Shown: positions 29,143 to 38,957, numbered from the stretch's first letter. The stretch is 64,000 bases of DNA from CAWJKP01 sp963843465 (GCA_963843465.1 CAWJKP010000005.1:1-64000), one strand, 5' to 3'. The notes: generated by a model from the sequence alone, not told the origin. A program made the numbers and translations.

Positions 29143-29379
29143 CTACTCTCCGCGTTCGGTTCGTCGGCGATTATTGGGCTCTGTGCCGAGTGAGCTGCGC
29201 GACTCGAAACGAGTGATCTCCTCCCGAAGCTGATTGATCAGTCGTTTGAGCGATCTCAAACTCAGCTCCCGCACGTGTGCATCCCCGCCTTGTACACGCT
29301 TTTCCGCCTCGTAACGCTCTTCGAGCAACCGCAGTTTCTTGCCAGAAGCTTCGAGCTCGCGACGACTTCGCAGATTCAT
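29143..29379 (-). CDS. Small helical protein of unknown function
   Basis: 78 aa from the ATG at 29379, chosen because GGAGG lies 7 nt upstream; a longer frame to 29469 lacks such a site. Mostly helical and charged (ELEASGKKLRLLEERYEAEK, LRSLKRLINQLREEITRFE), so a coiled coil or helical hairpin. It ends 2 bp before the membrane-protein gene start, suggesting co-transcription. No family recognised. Confidence 0.6.
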   Translation of the reverse strand: MNLRSRRELEASGKKLRLLEERYEAEKRVQGGDAHVRELSLRSLKRLINQLREEITRFESRSSLGTEPNNRRRTERGE

Positions 29380-29582
29380 GGAATGACCTCCACCGTCCCA
29401 GCATTGTAGGCGGGCGCTTATCTCACCGCAAACGGACGACAAGCGTAGCTCGCGGCCTGACCCGCGCAACTTCCAGCGGAAGCGGCGGGTTGTTTCTGCC
29501 GGGATGGCGAGGTATCTTTAAGGGATGCGTTTCAATTGATCGGTGGCCGGCGTCAAGGATAACTTCGGGATTCCCTGCCGGG

Positions 29583-29679
29583 ATCCCCTCACCCCCTGCC
29601 CCTCTCCCGGAGGGAGAGGGGAGAAGAATCCGCCCCCGCCCAAGTTGGTGGGGCTCGCTGCGCTCGACCCACCCTACCT
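29583..29679. repeat. Two adjoining palindromic repeats upstream of glyA
   Basis: CCCCTCTCCCGGAGGGAGAGG (about 29600-29623) followed by GGTGGGGCTCGCTGCGCTCG... ending ACCCACCCTAC, a diverged family C half. Both lie in the 200 bp before the glyA start. Confidence 0.7.
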
Positions 29680-29697
29680 AAGTTGAGAGGAGCTTCC

Positions 29698-31056
29698 GTG
29701 GCGAGTTCGAGCCCGTTTACCGGCGAAATGGAGGAGTCCCGCCCCGTGAACCACGAGCGCGAGCGTTTCCCGCACCTGAAGGAGACGGACCCCGAGATCT
29801 ACGCCCTGATCCGCAAGCAGGCGGAGCTGGAAACGGCGACGCTGAAGATGATCCCCTCGGAGAACTACGCCTCGTTCTCCGTGCTGGAGGCCACCGGCTC
29901 GGCCCTGACCAACAAGTATTGCGAAGGCTACCCGGCCGCCCGCTACTACGAGGGCAACGAGGTCATCGATCAGATCGAGTCGCTGGCGATCCAGCGGGCG
30001 AAGAGCCTTTTTGGGGCCGAGCACGCCAACGTGCAGCCCTATTCCGGCTCGCCGGCCAACCAGGCCGTCTACCGGGCCCTGGGCAGGCCGGGTGACAAGA
30101 TCATGGGCATGCCCGTCCCCCAAGGCGGCCATCTCACCCACGGCTGGGGCGTGAACTTCTCCGGCAGCGACTTCGTCCAGGTGCCCTACGGTCCCGATCC
30201 CGAGACGGGACTGCTGGACTACGACCAGATCCGCGACACGGCCCGGCGCCAACGTCCGCGGATGATCTGGGTCGGCGGCACCTCCTACCCGCGGACCTTC
30301 CACTACGACCGCTTCGCCGAGATCGCCGCCGAGGTCGGGGCCTACCTGGTGGCCGACGTGGCCCATATCAACGGGCTGATCGTGGCCGGTGTCCACCCCG
30401 ACCCGGTGCCCTATTGCGACGTGGTCTCCAGCACCTGCCACAAGATGCTCCGCGGACCGCGCTCGGGCTTCATCCTCTCCAAGCTCGAAGACCGCTACCA
30501 GGCCCAGTACCACGCCGACAGCAAGCTCAACCTGGCCAAGCGGATCGACCGGGCCGTCTTCCCCGGCCTGCAAGGCGGACCGCACATGAACGTCATCGCC
30601 GCCATGGCCGTGGCCTTCCGCGAAGCGGCCAGCGAGGAGTTCCGCAGCTACGGGCGCCAGGTGGCCGCCAACTGCCGGCGGCTGGCCGAGGGGCTTTTGG
30701 CCCGGGGCTATGCCCTGGCCAGCGGCGGCACCGATACGCACCTCCTGGTGATGGATTTCCGCAAAAGCGACTACACCGGCAAGCAGGTTTCCCAGGCCCT
30801 GGCCCGCGCCGGCATCATCGGCAACTTCAACATGGTCCCCGGCGACCACCGCAAGCCGTTTGTCACCAGCGGCGTCCGCCTGGGCACGCCCGCGCTGACC
30901 TCGATGGGCATGAAGGAGCCGGAAATGGACCGCGTCGCCGGCTGGATCGACACCGTCTGCCGCAACCTGGCGAACCTCGACGCCGTGGCCCCCCAAGTCC
31001 GCGGCGAGATCGCCGATTTCTGCTGCCAATTCACCCCGCCCGGCCTGCGCGAGTAG
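29698..31056 (+). CDS. glyA: Serine hydroxymethyltransferase
   Basis: 452 aa using GTG at 29698, preceded by GAGAGGAG with 5-nt spacing. PLP-dependent fold type I enzyme that interconverts serine and glycine with transfer of a one-carbon unit to a folate (or pterin analogue). Conserved family motifs: MIPSENYASFSVLEATGS, TNKYCEGYPAARYYEGNE, VQPYSGSPANQAVY, VADVAHINGLIVAG and the PLP Lys in SSTCHKMLRGPRSG; C-terminal TSGVRLGTPALTSMGM. The Cys before HK is a slight departure from the usual TTTTHK. Cytoplasmic. A family E palindrome starts 8 bp after the stop. Confidence 0.93.
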   Translation: MASSSPFTGEMEESRPVNHERERFPHLKETDPEIYALIRKQAELETATLKMIPSENYASFSVLEATGSALTNKYCEGYPAARYYEGNEVIDQIESLAIQRAKSLFGAEHANVQPYSGSPANQAVYRALGRPGDKIMGMPVPQGGHLTHGWGVNFSGSDFVQVPYGPDPETGLLDYDQIRDTARRQRPRMIWVGGTSYPRTFHYDRFAEIAAEVGAYLVADVAHINGLIVAGVHPDPVPYCDVVSSTCHKMLRGPRSGFILSKLEDRYQAQYHADSKLNLAKRIDRAVFPGLQGGPHMNVIAAMAVAFREAASEEFRSYGRQVAANCRRLAEGLLARGYALASGGTDTHLLVMDFRKSDYTGKQVSQALARAGIIGNFNMVPGDHRKPFVTSGVRLGTPALTSMGMKEPEMDRVAGWIDTVCRNLANLDAVAPQVRGEIADFCCQFTPPGLRE

Positions 31057-31571
31057 AATTTGTCGTACCCCTCACGCTCCGCGTGAGGTTCTGCCGGTTC
31101 GGCCTCACGCGGAGCGTGAGGAGTACGAAGGGCTCATACTTGGCGTCGCCGCGCTGGAGTCAGCCGGAATCGAGGTCGACCCTGTGAGCCAACGTCTCAC
31201 GCGCCTCCCGGCGGTTCGGCTGAAGAAGTTGGGCCGCGGGTGAATGGCGATGGATTGAGGTTGTCAGGCAGGGGGTGCCTGAGTACGAAGCTGCCGGTGA
31301 TTTATGGTACCATGCTTGCTAAGCGAGCGCAGCGAGACAGCAAGCATGTAGGCCCGCCAATCCCGCCTGGTCATGCGCACGACAAGCGTCGACATGGCAC
31401 CCGGCTCGTCCGGTTCTGGGTGCAAGAGTCGTGAAACGCCCGCTGGTAGTTCCGCCTTTAGGCGGCATTCCGCCTAAAGGCGGGACTACGAGCGCCAGTG
31501 GCCCCGCCTTGACGCCACGGGGTGCGGGATGCAGAATGACGCTTCTTGCCCATTCCACGGGAGAAGTCGCG
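31057..31571. repeat. Intergenic region with palindromes E1 and H1
   Basis: 31064-31127: CGTACCCCTCACGCTCCGCG arm and complement (family E; second copy at 57561-57611). 31446-31489: GTAGTTCCGCCTTTAGGCGG and complement (family H). Between them I see no gene that I can support. Confidence 0.75.
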
Positions 31572-32006
31572 ATGGCTGCCACGCCGAGTATCCAGTGTCC
31601 GACGTGCAAGGGATGGATTGCCGCCGATCCGCGTTTTGCCGGGCAGCGGGTGGCTTGCCCGCACTGCCAGGGGCAGTTTACCATGCCGGGAAACGCTTCC
31701 CTGCCGCCCGGCGCAGCCGCCTCTGCGCCGTCGTCTCAAGGGGGCGATCCCCCGGGTCTCGTCAATCCATCGGCTCCGTCCGCGCCCGGTTACATGCCTC
31801 CGCCAGCCGGCGGCTTCGGGTTCCGCTGCCCGTATTGCGGCCATCAAGGGCTTGTGAACGTGACGAAGAAGATCTCGGCCACCGGCTGGATCCTCTTTGC
31901 CGCCTTGTTGATGTTCTGCATCCCGCTTTGCTGGCTGCCGTTTGTCGTCGATGGGTGTAAAGAGGAGGAGCGGCGCTGCCTCGGTTGTGGCAGCCGGGTG
32001 GGCTAA
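31572..32006 (+). CDS. Small zinc-ribbon protein with LITAF-like C-terminal domain
   Basis: 144 aa, ATG 31572 after GGGAGAAG. N-terminal zinc ribbon IQCPTCKGWIAADPRFAG...VACPHCQGQF (two CxxC), a Pro/Ala/Ser-rich linker, then a second pair of Cys motifs (RCPYCGHQ and RRCLGCGSRVG) separated by a hydrophobic stretch (WILFAALLMFCIPLCWLPFVV). CxxC - hydrophobic segment - CxxC is the LITAF-like arrangement, a monotopic membrane-associated zinc domain. Membrane or lipid association is inferred. Role unknown. Confidence 0.65.
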   Translation: MAATPSIQCPTCKGWIAADPRFAGQRVACPHCQGQFTMPGNASLPPGAAASAPSSQGGDPPGLVNPSAPSAPGYMPPPAGGFGFRCPYCGHQGLVNVTKKISATGWILFAALLMFCIPLCWLPFVVDGCKEEERRCLGCGSRVG

Positions 32007-32025
32007 GGAGCCGTAAGAGCATAAG

Positions 32026-32206
32026 TTGTGGTGCAGGCGTCCCGCCTGCCCGGAAATCCACACCTACCGCCTGCCCGGAAATCCACACCTACCGCCTGCC
32101 CGGAAATCCACACCTACCGCCTGCCCGGAAATCCAGGCGTCCCGCCTGCGCAGAAATGCAGGCGGGGTGCCTACCCGGAAATGCAGGCGGGACGCCTGCA
32201 CCACAA
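32026..32206. repeat. Family A palindrome, copy 3, with tandem expansion
   Basis: Ends are TTGTGGTGCAGGCG and CGCCTGCACCACAA as in other copies, but the centre is expanded into a series of 24-bp units CCTGCCCGGAAATCCACACC and variants. Lies between two convergent genes. Confidence 0.85.
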
Positions 32207-32226
32207 GGAGCGATCGGCCGACTTGA

Positions 32227-33761
32227 TTAGCGCACGAAGGTCAGGCCGGGGTCGCTGGGGTTGTCTCCCGCAAGCTTGAAGTTGAAGCGGTCGCCGGCAA
32301 GCGAGGCGACCTGGCCCACCATCATGGGATTATTGCCTTGCTTGAGAACCAGCAGGTTGTCGGCGACGGTATACGTGCCGCTGAACTGCTGCGGCTTGCC
32401 GTTTTGAGCCAGCGTCCAGGTGAACTTCCCATCGCCGGCCAGGGTCAGTTTGATCGTGGCGCCGTCCGCGCGCCGCGCGGTCCAGTGGCCCACGAGGCTC
32501 GACGCATCTGCCGGCGTCATAGCCGCCGCCGGCCGGATCGGCACTGCCTCCTCGGCGGTGTCCGATGCGGAAATGCTATGGAGCAGTTGAGCGGACAATT
32601 GGTCCCTGGGATTCAGTCGCACGACTTCCCTGAGCTGAACGGCGGCCGCATCGGTGTAGCCGCACGTCAGGTAGTGATAGGCCAACAGGAATTTCGCCTC
32701 CGCTGCCGCCGGGCGCGATTTCGCGTACTGCTCCAGGGCGCGGAGTTGCTCCGTGTAGACATCCACGCTCGGATAGAGGCCGCTGAGCGTCGTCCAGTCC
32801 CAGCCGGGACCGGTGGACAGCACGGCGTAGACGGTGGCAGCCGCTTCCTTGTAGCGCCCCAGCGCGAAGAGCACCAGCCCGCGGAACTCGTGGAGCACGG
32901 TGTCGTTGGGCACCAGCGCGATGGCCTGGTCCACCTGGGCCAGCGCGGTCTGATAGTCGCCCTGCATGAAGGCATTCCGCGCCGCATCGAACAAGGGCGT
33001 CGCCTGGTCTTCGGCGGTCAGACCCGCTGGGGTGGCGGGCGGCAGGGAGGCGCCTGGGCCATCACGATCGGCTGCGAGTAGTCGATGGTCGCACCGCCGA
33101 CGACGACCGGACTCGTGTAGTAGGGATTGTAGTACGGCCAATACCCCCAGGACCAAGGAATCGCGGAAGCGGCGGCGCCGGCCCAATAGCCGGCCGTCCA
33201 CCAGCCCACCGGGCGATGATACCAAGGGTGGTTCCAGTTGCCGTGCCAATCCCCGTGATGCCAGTCGCCGTGGTTCCAATTGTTATGCGTCGGCCGGACG
33301 ATGTTGGTCGTGCGGTTGTTGATGTTGATGTTGTTGCCGATGTTGGCACGGTTGTTGATGCCGGGAAGACGCCCGGTGTCAAGTCGGTTGTCCCAATTGG
33401 GCGTGTTGCCAATACCAGGCCGCTGGCCGATGCCCGGCCGGTTGCCCGGGGTAATGGCCGGGCGGTTGGCTCCGATATTTTGCGGCAGCGACGGACGAAA
33501 CGCCGGCGTCTCGTTGAAACGCGGCGCGTTGAAGCTGGGACGCGGCACGTTGAAGCCCTGACGCGGGGTGCTGAAAGAAGGCGTGTGACTAAATGCCGGC
33601 CGGCTGCCGCCGCCTGCGGCGCCGAATCCGCCCCCACCGCCGCCAAATCCGCCCCCACCGCCGCCGCCGACGCGGCCGCCGCCCGGGCCCGCCAGAGTCA
33701 GGCCCGCCGACGATACCACGGCCAGTGCGAGGCCCACAAGCATTTTCCAACTGGTATTCAT
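32227..33761 (-). CDS. Secreted Gly/Asn/Trp-rich protein with TPR-like C-terminal half (one frameshift)
   Basis: About 511 aa once a missing base near 33050 is restored. Signal peptide MLVGLALAVVSSAGLTLAG, then a Gly-rich stretch, Asn/Pro/Arg-rich low complexity (NRPGIGQRPGIGNTPNWDNR) and a His/Trp-rich segment (NHGDWHHGDWHGNWNHPWYH). After VVVGGATIDYSQPIVMAQA the frame changes, and a TPR-like region follows (DAARNAFMQGDYQTALAQVD, AKFLLAYHYLTCGYTDAA), then a beta-rich end (LVGHWTARRADGATIKLTLAG). The combined architecture recurs in planctomycetes as uncharacterised secreted proteins. Function unknown. Confidence 0.75.
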
Positions 33762-33806
33762 TGCTGTTGCTCCGGTCCGGCGTTGCTCTTTCTGTGTTGG
33801 CGGCCC

Positions 33807-34775
33807 TTACATGGGCGGGGGTGGTTTTCGCGTGATGGGGATTTCCTTGATGTCAGGCATTTTCTCCCCGCCGACGATGCGATCCCGCGCTTGCCACGTC
33901 ATGCGGTCCTTGGACACCCGCGTGATGACGTTGGTCCCGGAGGCGATCTTCCCGTCGCGCGTCACGCCGGTCCTTTTCACGATCCAGCGATTGCCCTCTC
34001 GCGTCCAGATCCCTTCACCAAAGCCGCCTTCCGAATCGAAGACCCAGGAGCGGATCTTCTTGGCCAGGGGGTCCCAGCCGATCCGCTGCGAGCCGGTCAT
34101 CATCGGCCGGCCGCCGATCTGGACCTTGAATTCGCTCAAGATATAGCATCGGTTGTCGGTCCAGCGGTAGGACGTCATCACGAGGGCTTCCGGGCTTTCG
34201 TCCACCCAGTCGCCGATCATCCAGCGGAGCTGCTTGAGCTGCTCCTCGGGCGCCGGCGCCTCATCGGGAAGGTCTCGCACGCTGGCCATGAGCCACTTGC
34301 CGTCCTGCCTGGCGTGGACTGCCGTGTAGGGACCGCGATCGGCGGGCTCATCGGGCGCATTGGTCACGGTCGCCATCCCGTCCTCGACGGCCAGGTCCGC
34401 GCCGATGAAACGAACGGACCCGACGGCCAGATCCATGTGGGTCTTGGGATGCTCCTTGAAGATTCCAGCGAACACTTGCTTGATCCCTTCACGGCCCTGA
34501 GTGGATTGGCCCTCTTCGCTGACGATCTCTCCGTCGGCTACGAACAGCGAGGCGATCGCCTTGGCATCGCCCGCGTTGTACGCCTTGGCAACCGCCTCGA
34601 CGGCGAGTCGGATCGCCTTCTCGTCCTGCTGATGCGCCGGGCCGGGCGCGGACGCCGCGGTTGCCGCGGCGGGCTTGGCGGGCGAGCCTCCCGAGGTGGC
34701 CTCCTGCGGTCCTACGGCAAACGCCATCGAAACCGACGCGAGGGCCACCGCTGCCGTGGTCAGAATAGTTCGCAT
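33807..34775 (-). CDS. Secreted SnoaL/DUF4440-like (NTF2-fold) protein
   Basis: 322 aa. Signal peptide TTAAVALASVSMAFA, Ala/Pro-rich spacer, then an NTF2-like domain (AIRLAVEAVAKAYNAGDAKA, ASLFVADGEIVSEEG, YTAVHARQDGKWLMASVRD) of the SgcJ/EcaC type, and a second beta-rich domain (WMIGDWVDESPEALVMTSYRW...). The family binds small ligands; enzymatic role in this protein is not established. Divergent from the PLP-enzyme gene at 34934, with 158 bp between starts. Confidence 0.8.
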   Translation of the reverse strand: MRTILTTAAVALASVSMAFAVGPQEATSGGSPAKPAAATAASAPGPAHQQDEKAIRLAVEAVAKAYNAGDAKAIASLFVADGEIVSEEGQSTQGREGIKQVFAGIFKEHPKTHMDLAVGSVRFIGADLAVEDGMATVTNAPDEPADRGPYTAVHARQDGKWLMASVRDLPDEAPAPEEQLKQLRWMIGDWVDESPEALVMTSYRWTDNRCYILSEFKVQIGGRPMMTGSQRIGWDPLAKKIRSWVFDSEGGFGEGIWTREGNRWIVKRTGVTRDGKIASGTNVITRVSKDRMTWQARDRIVGGEKMPDIKEIPITRKPPPPM

Positions 34776-34933
34776 GGGTTGCAGCCTTTCACGTTAGGCA
34801 CCTCGGAAGCGATCCTTGACCGGACGCCTTGAGTATACCCCGCCGTTTCGTCGTGTCAATCTTGGCCGATCCGCAGCACGTTATCCCTCCGCCCACGGTT
34901 GCCAGCCGCCCTGGGATCTGCCATAATCGCAAG

Positions 34934-36147
34934 ATGCTCGAACCAGGAAAACGATACGGCGTGCGGACGCGAGCCATCCACGCGGGGGAAGGTCCTGATC
35001 CGGTAACCGGGGCGTCGGCTCCTAACCTCGTCATGTCCACGACTTTCGCGCTGGAGGAGGCGGCAAGCTCCTTCTCGGCACTCTGCGAAGCTGGAGACGC
35101 AGGCTACGTCTACACCCGCTGGGCAAATCCCACCATTCGTCAGCTTGAGAAGAAACTCGCTGATTTGGAAGGCGGCCAGAGGGCCGTCGCGTTCAGCTCC
35201 GGCATGGGGGCCGCAGCCGGACTGTTGTTTCATCGCCTAGCCTCGGGCGACCACCTGGTGGTCAGCGACGTGGCCTACGCGGGCGTCGCGGAGCTGGTCC
35301 GCGGCACCCTGGCCAGGCTCAAGATCGAAGTCGGCGCGGCGGATCTGTCCGATCTCGACGATCTGAGGCGGGCGCCGTGCGCTAACACGCGGATGGTCTG
35401 GGCGGAAACACCCGCCAATCCGATTCTCAAGCTGACCGACATCCGCGCCGTGGCCGACGTGGCGCATCGCGCCGGCGCGGAGCTGGTCGTGGATTCAACC
35501 TTCGCCACGCCGTTGGCGACCCGCCCGCTGGAGTTGGGTGCGGACTTCGTGATCCATTCGCTCACGAAGTACCTTGGCGGACATGGCGATGCCCTGGGGG
35601 GCGTAGTCATCGGCGCGAGGAGCCGCTGGTCCGCTTGCGGCAGGACACCTCGATTCACTTGGGGGCCACCCTGAGCCCGTTCAATGCCTGGCTGATACTG
35701 CGCGGCATGGCGACCCTGCCGCTGCGGATGGCGGCCCATGAGCAGAATGCCCTGCACCTGGCCCGCTTTCTGGAAACGCATCCCAAGGTCACGCGCGTCG
35801 TCTATCCGGGGCTCGCTTCGCATCCGCAGGCCGAGTTGGCCCGCCGCCAGATGGCCAACTTCTCCGGCATGTTGACCTTCCAAGTCCAGGACGGCCCGAA
35901 ACTGGCCCGGCAGTTGGCCAAGCGGCTGGAGGTGATCCACTATGCCGTGTCGTTGGGACATCACCGCAGCCTGATTTTCTACCTTGCCACCGATGACCTC
36001 CAGGCGAACTCGTTTCAGATGGACGCCGGCCACCTGGCCCGTTACCGCGCTTTTGCCGGAGAGGGGATTTTTCGGCTTTCCGTGGGACTGGAAGACCCGG
36101 AGGATCTCTGTGCCGACTTGGACCAGGCCCTGCATCATCCGGGGTAG
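34934..36147 (+). CDS. Cystathionine gamma-synthase/lyase family PLP enzyme (one frameshift)
   Basis: About 404 aa, ATG 34934. Fold type I Cys/Met-metabolism enzyme: AIHAGEGPDPVTGA, YVYTRWANPTIRQLEKKLA, AVAFSSGMGAA, the PLP Lys in IHSLTKYLGGHGD, and C-terminal MRLGVxxED-like end GIFRLSVGLEDPEDLCADLD. A missing base near 35618 (GCGAGGAG, probably GCGAAGGAG) breaks the frame between VVIGA and EEPLVRLRQDTSIHLG. Could be cystathionine gamma-synthase, cystathionine gamma-lyase or methionine gamma-lyase; sequence alone does not separate these. A second member of the superfamily is at 37509-38819. Confidence 0.85.
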
Positions 36148-36628
36148 CGGGCCCGCGCATCCTTCTGACGTGGAGAGGTGAAGAGGTTCCGCTTTTGTCC
36201 GGATTGCGGTTACCGGTTGTGTTCCGCTTCACGGTCGCCCCCGCTGGGCTTGCCCCAGCGGAGCGTAGGATTGGCCACTACCGGGCAGACCTTCTGCCGC
36301 GTTGCGCGTTTTCCGCTGCCGCCGCCCGGCCCAGGCCGGGCGGCGGCAGCGGAAAACGCGAAGGGGTTTCGAGGCCGGGTTCTAGTGGCCAATCCTTTGC
36401 TCCGCTGGGGCAAGCCCAGCGGGGGCAGTCCAAGGACCGACAGAAATCGGAACCGTCACTTCGGTACGGAACCCAAACTTTTCACCATCCCACTTCCGAC
36501 GGATGAGAGCGCATTTCTAACACCACGCTAACCTCCCGCTCTTCGTGGTCGCGTACCATAATCTAGAGGGCATCTGACGGATCAGCAACCCATCCTGAAG
36601 GCATCTCGAGGATCGTCACAACTACGAG
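36148..36628. repeat. Intergenic region containing composite nested palindrome (family M, copy 2)
   Basis: 36236-36431 repeats the architecture at 18340-18540: outer arms CCCCGCTGGGCTTGCCCCAGC-type hairpin plus GGAGCGTAGGATTGGCCACTA (left) and its partner (right), enclosing a 27-bp-arm perfect palindrome CGCGTTTTCCGCTGCCGCCG... centred near 36331. The last 200 bp before 36629 contain nothing I can identify. Confidence 0.85.
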
Positions 36629-37078
36629 GTGCGGTATGGTGTCACTGCTCAACCCCCTTGGCGCGGGAAGCCACCCGCTGGCCGGCTTGGAGCGGGCCGC
36701 TTTCTGGCGCTCTGGCGACCGTCGCCGGCCGAAGATCGCATTCGCTGGGTCTTCCATCTGGGCGCGACGGACCCTTTGCCGCTCGTGCGTCGAAACGCGC
36801 TGCGAGACTATTACGCGCATCTGGCCAGGTTCCTCTCGTTTCCCTTCCGGGCCAGCCACTGCGAAGAGATGGAGCCGCTGGTGCTGGACAATTCCGTGAT
36901 TGCGACCGGCCTGTGCAACCCGGCTCGAACGCCGCTGGACTCGACGACGGGCATTCTCTGCGACGTAGTCTTTCGCAACGCCGCCAGGCTTCCGCTGGCG
37001 CTGTTGAAAGTCGACCCACGGAATCCCAACTGCCAGATGATCGACGACTACTGGCACTGGTTCTGGAATTACCGCTGA
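36629..37078 (+). CDS. Hypothetical protein, possible CcbP-like calcium-binding domain
   Basis: 149 aa, GTG 36629; the start is weakly supported and the first ~35 residues have an unusual composition. The conserved-looking part is NALRDYYAHLARFLSFPFRA, EPLVLDNSVIATGLCNP, TGILCDVVFRNAARLPLALL and the end QMIDDYWHWFWNYR. This order (FPFRA, acidic/hydrophobic strands, PL..L, IDDYWHW) is reminiscent of CcbP-type small calcium-binding proteins, but I cannot confirm this. Directly followed by the 13-unit tandem array. Confidence 0.5.
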   Translation: MRYGVTAQPPWRGKPPAGRLGAGRFLALWRPSPAEDRIRWVFHLGATDPLPLVRRNALRDYYAHLARFLSFPFRASHCEEMEPLVLDNSVIATGLCNPARTPLDSTTGILCDVVFRNAARLPLALLKVDPRNPNCQMIDDYWHWFWNYR

Positions 37079-37090
37079 GGAGCGCTTATT

Positions 37091-37509
37091 GTAGCAGGCA
37101 CACGCCGTGTGCCGTCGGCGGTTTGCGGCACACGCGGTGTGCCGTCGGCGGTTTGCGGCACACGCGGTGTGCCGTCGGCGGTTTGCGGCACACGCGGTGT
37201 GCCGTCGGCGGTTTGCGGCACACGCGGTGTGCCGTCGGCGGTTTGCGGCACACGCGGTGTGCCGTCGGCGGTTTGCGGCACACGCGGTGTGCCGTCGGCG
37301 GTTTGCGGCACACGCGGTGTGCCGTCGGCGGTTTGCGGCACACGCGGTGTGCCGTCGGCGGTTTGCGGCACACGCGGTGTGCCGTCGGCGGTTTGCGGCA
37401 CACGCGGTGTGCCGTCGGCGGTTTGCGGCACACGCGGTGTGCCGTCGGCGGTTTGCGGCACACGCGGTGTGCCGTCGGCGGTTTGCGGCACACGCCGCGT
37501 GCCGGCTAC
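37091..37509. repeat. 30-bp x 13 tandem array grown from palindrome family D
   Basis: Thirteen near-perfect 30-bp units of GCACACGCGGTGTGCCGTCG plus GCGGTTTGCG, with no spacers. The outer ends (GTAGCAGGCACACGCCGTG on the left, CACACGCCGCGTGCCGGCTAC on the right) match the simple palindrome at 19911-19966, so the array is an internal expansion of one element. The unit is a multiple of three and is open in most frames, which creates long artificial reading frames. The right end touches the metY-like stop codon. Confidence 0.95.
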
Positions 37510-38819
37510 TACGCCTGCGAAGCCCGCAGGGCCTGGTCCAAATCGGCGATAATGTCGCGGATGTCTTCGATGCCCACGGAAAGGCGGACGAACTCGGGCG
37601 TCACGCCGGTCTGGGCCTGCTCCTCGGGCGTGAGCTGCGAGTGGGTGGTGGTGGCGGGGTGGATGATCAGCGACTTCGCGTCGCCGATGTTCGCCAGGTG
37701 GCTGAAGAGCTTGACCTGATTGATCAGCTTGACGCCGGCCTCTTTGCCACCCTTGATGCCGAAGCCCACGATGGCGCCCGCGCCGTCGGGCAGGTACTGC
37801 TTGACCCGGGCGTGGTCGGGATGGCTGGGCAGGCCCGGGTAATTCACCCACAGCACCGCCGGGTGCCGGGAGAGAAACTCGGCCACGGCCAGGGCGTTCT
37901 GCGAGTGCCTTTCCAGCCGCAAGTGCAGCGTTTCCAGGCCCAAGAGCGTGAGAAAAGACGCGAACGGGCTCTGGCACGCGCCCGTGTCGCGCAGCCAGTG
38001 AGTGCGAATGTAAAGGATGTAGGCGATGTTGCCGACGGGCCGCAGCGCCTCCTCGAACACCAGGCCGTGATAGGCGGGATCCGGCGCGGTGAACTCCGGC
38101 CACTTCTGCGGATCCTGGGCCCAGGGGAACTTGCCGCTGTCGACCACGGCGCCCCCGAGGTGTACGCCGTGGCCGCCGATGAACTTCGTCGTCGAGTAGA
38201 CCACGATGTCGAAACCGTGCTCGATGGGACGGAAAAGCGCGGGCGTCAACACCGTATTGTCGATGATCGCCGGCAACCCGTGCCGGTGCGCGATGGCGGT
38301 CAGCTCCCGGTAGTCCGGCACGTCGTTCTTGGGATTTCCCGGCGTTTCGAGATAGACGGCGCGGGTGTTGCGGTCCACCAGCTTGCCGAGGTCTTGCGGC
38401 CGGCTGGGATCGAAAAACCGCACCTCGACGCCGAGCTTGGAGAAGGTCTGCGTGAACAAGGTCCAGGTCCCGCCATAGAGGCTGTTGGCGGAGACGAAGT
38501 TCTGGCCCGCGTGCGCGATCGTCAACAGCGCCGCGGTGATCGCCGCCTGGCCGCTGGAAAAGACGAGCCCCGCGGCGCCGCCGTCCAGCGCCGCCAGACG
38601 CTTCTCGACGACGTTGTTGGTGGGATTCATGAGGCGGCTGTAAATGTTGCCGAACTCGCGCAGCGCGAAGAGATTTGCCGCGTGATCCGTGTCGTGGAAG
38701 ACGTAACTCGTGGTGGCGTAGATCGGCACGGCGCGGGCCGTCGTGGCGGGGTCGGGCACTTGCCCGGCGTGCAGTGCCAAAGTGCCGATTCTCGGAGACT
38801 GGTTCGCTTCTTGGGTCAT
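37509..38819 (-). CDS. metY: O-acetylhomoserine aminocarboxypropyltransferase/cysteine synthase family
   Basis: 436 aa from ATG 38819; the upstream in-frame extension is made of repeat DNA. Family length and motifs fit O-acetylhomoserine sulfhydrylase: TLALHAGQVPDPATTARAVP, IYATTSYVFHDTDHAANLF, YSRLMNPTNNVVEKRLAALDGG, the PLP Lys in YSTTKFIGGHG, and NIGDAKSLIIHPATTTHSQL. Catalyses homocysteine formation from O-acetylhomoserine and sulfide with PLP in the cytoplasm. The stop codon lies at the edge of the tandem array. Confidence is high for the family and good for the activity. Confidence 0.92.
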   Translation of the reverse strand: MTQEANQSPRIGTLALHAGQVPDPATTARAVPIYATTSYVFHDTDHAANLFALREFGNIYSRLMNPTNNVVEKRLAALDGGAAGLVFSSGQAAITAALLTIAHAGQNFVSANSLYGGTWTLFTQTFSKLGVEVRFFDPSRPQDLGKLVDRNTRAVYLETPGNPKNDVPDYRELTAIAHRHGLPAIIDNTVLTPALFRPIEHGFDIVVYSTTKFIGGHGVHLGGAVVDSGKFPWAQDPQKWPEFTAPDPAYHGLVFEEALRPVGNIAYILYIRTHWLRDTGACQSPFASFLTLLGLETLHLRLERHSQNALAVAEFLSRHPAVLWVNYPGLPSHPDHARVKQYLPDGAGAIVGFGIKGGKEAGVKLINQVKLFSHLANIGDAKSLIIHPATTTHSQLTPEEQAQTGVTPEFVRLSVGIEDIRDIIADLDQALRASQA

Positions 38820-38957
38820 GGCCTGGTGCTCGCAAAGTGGAGAGGAGACGGTTAGCCCTGCGTAGAAGGGGTCGCACAAAGCAAAATGTACCCTCATTGC
38901 AAGTCGCCGGCCATGCCCCCCAATTTGGAGAGCACCGTGCGACGTAGGGCAGAACCA

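Noticed and set aside
31240..31434. Small plus-strand gene.
   Set aside because: No ribosome site, odd composition, partly overlapping repeat DNA.
37091..37509. CRISPR array.
   Set aside because: Units are contiguous 30-bp repeats with no unique spacers, and no cas genes are present.
37107..38855. Long plus-strand frame through the array and metY.
   Set aside because: It is antisense to a clear PLP enzyme and is kept open only by the 30-bp repeats.
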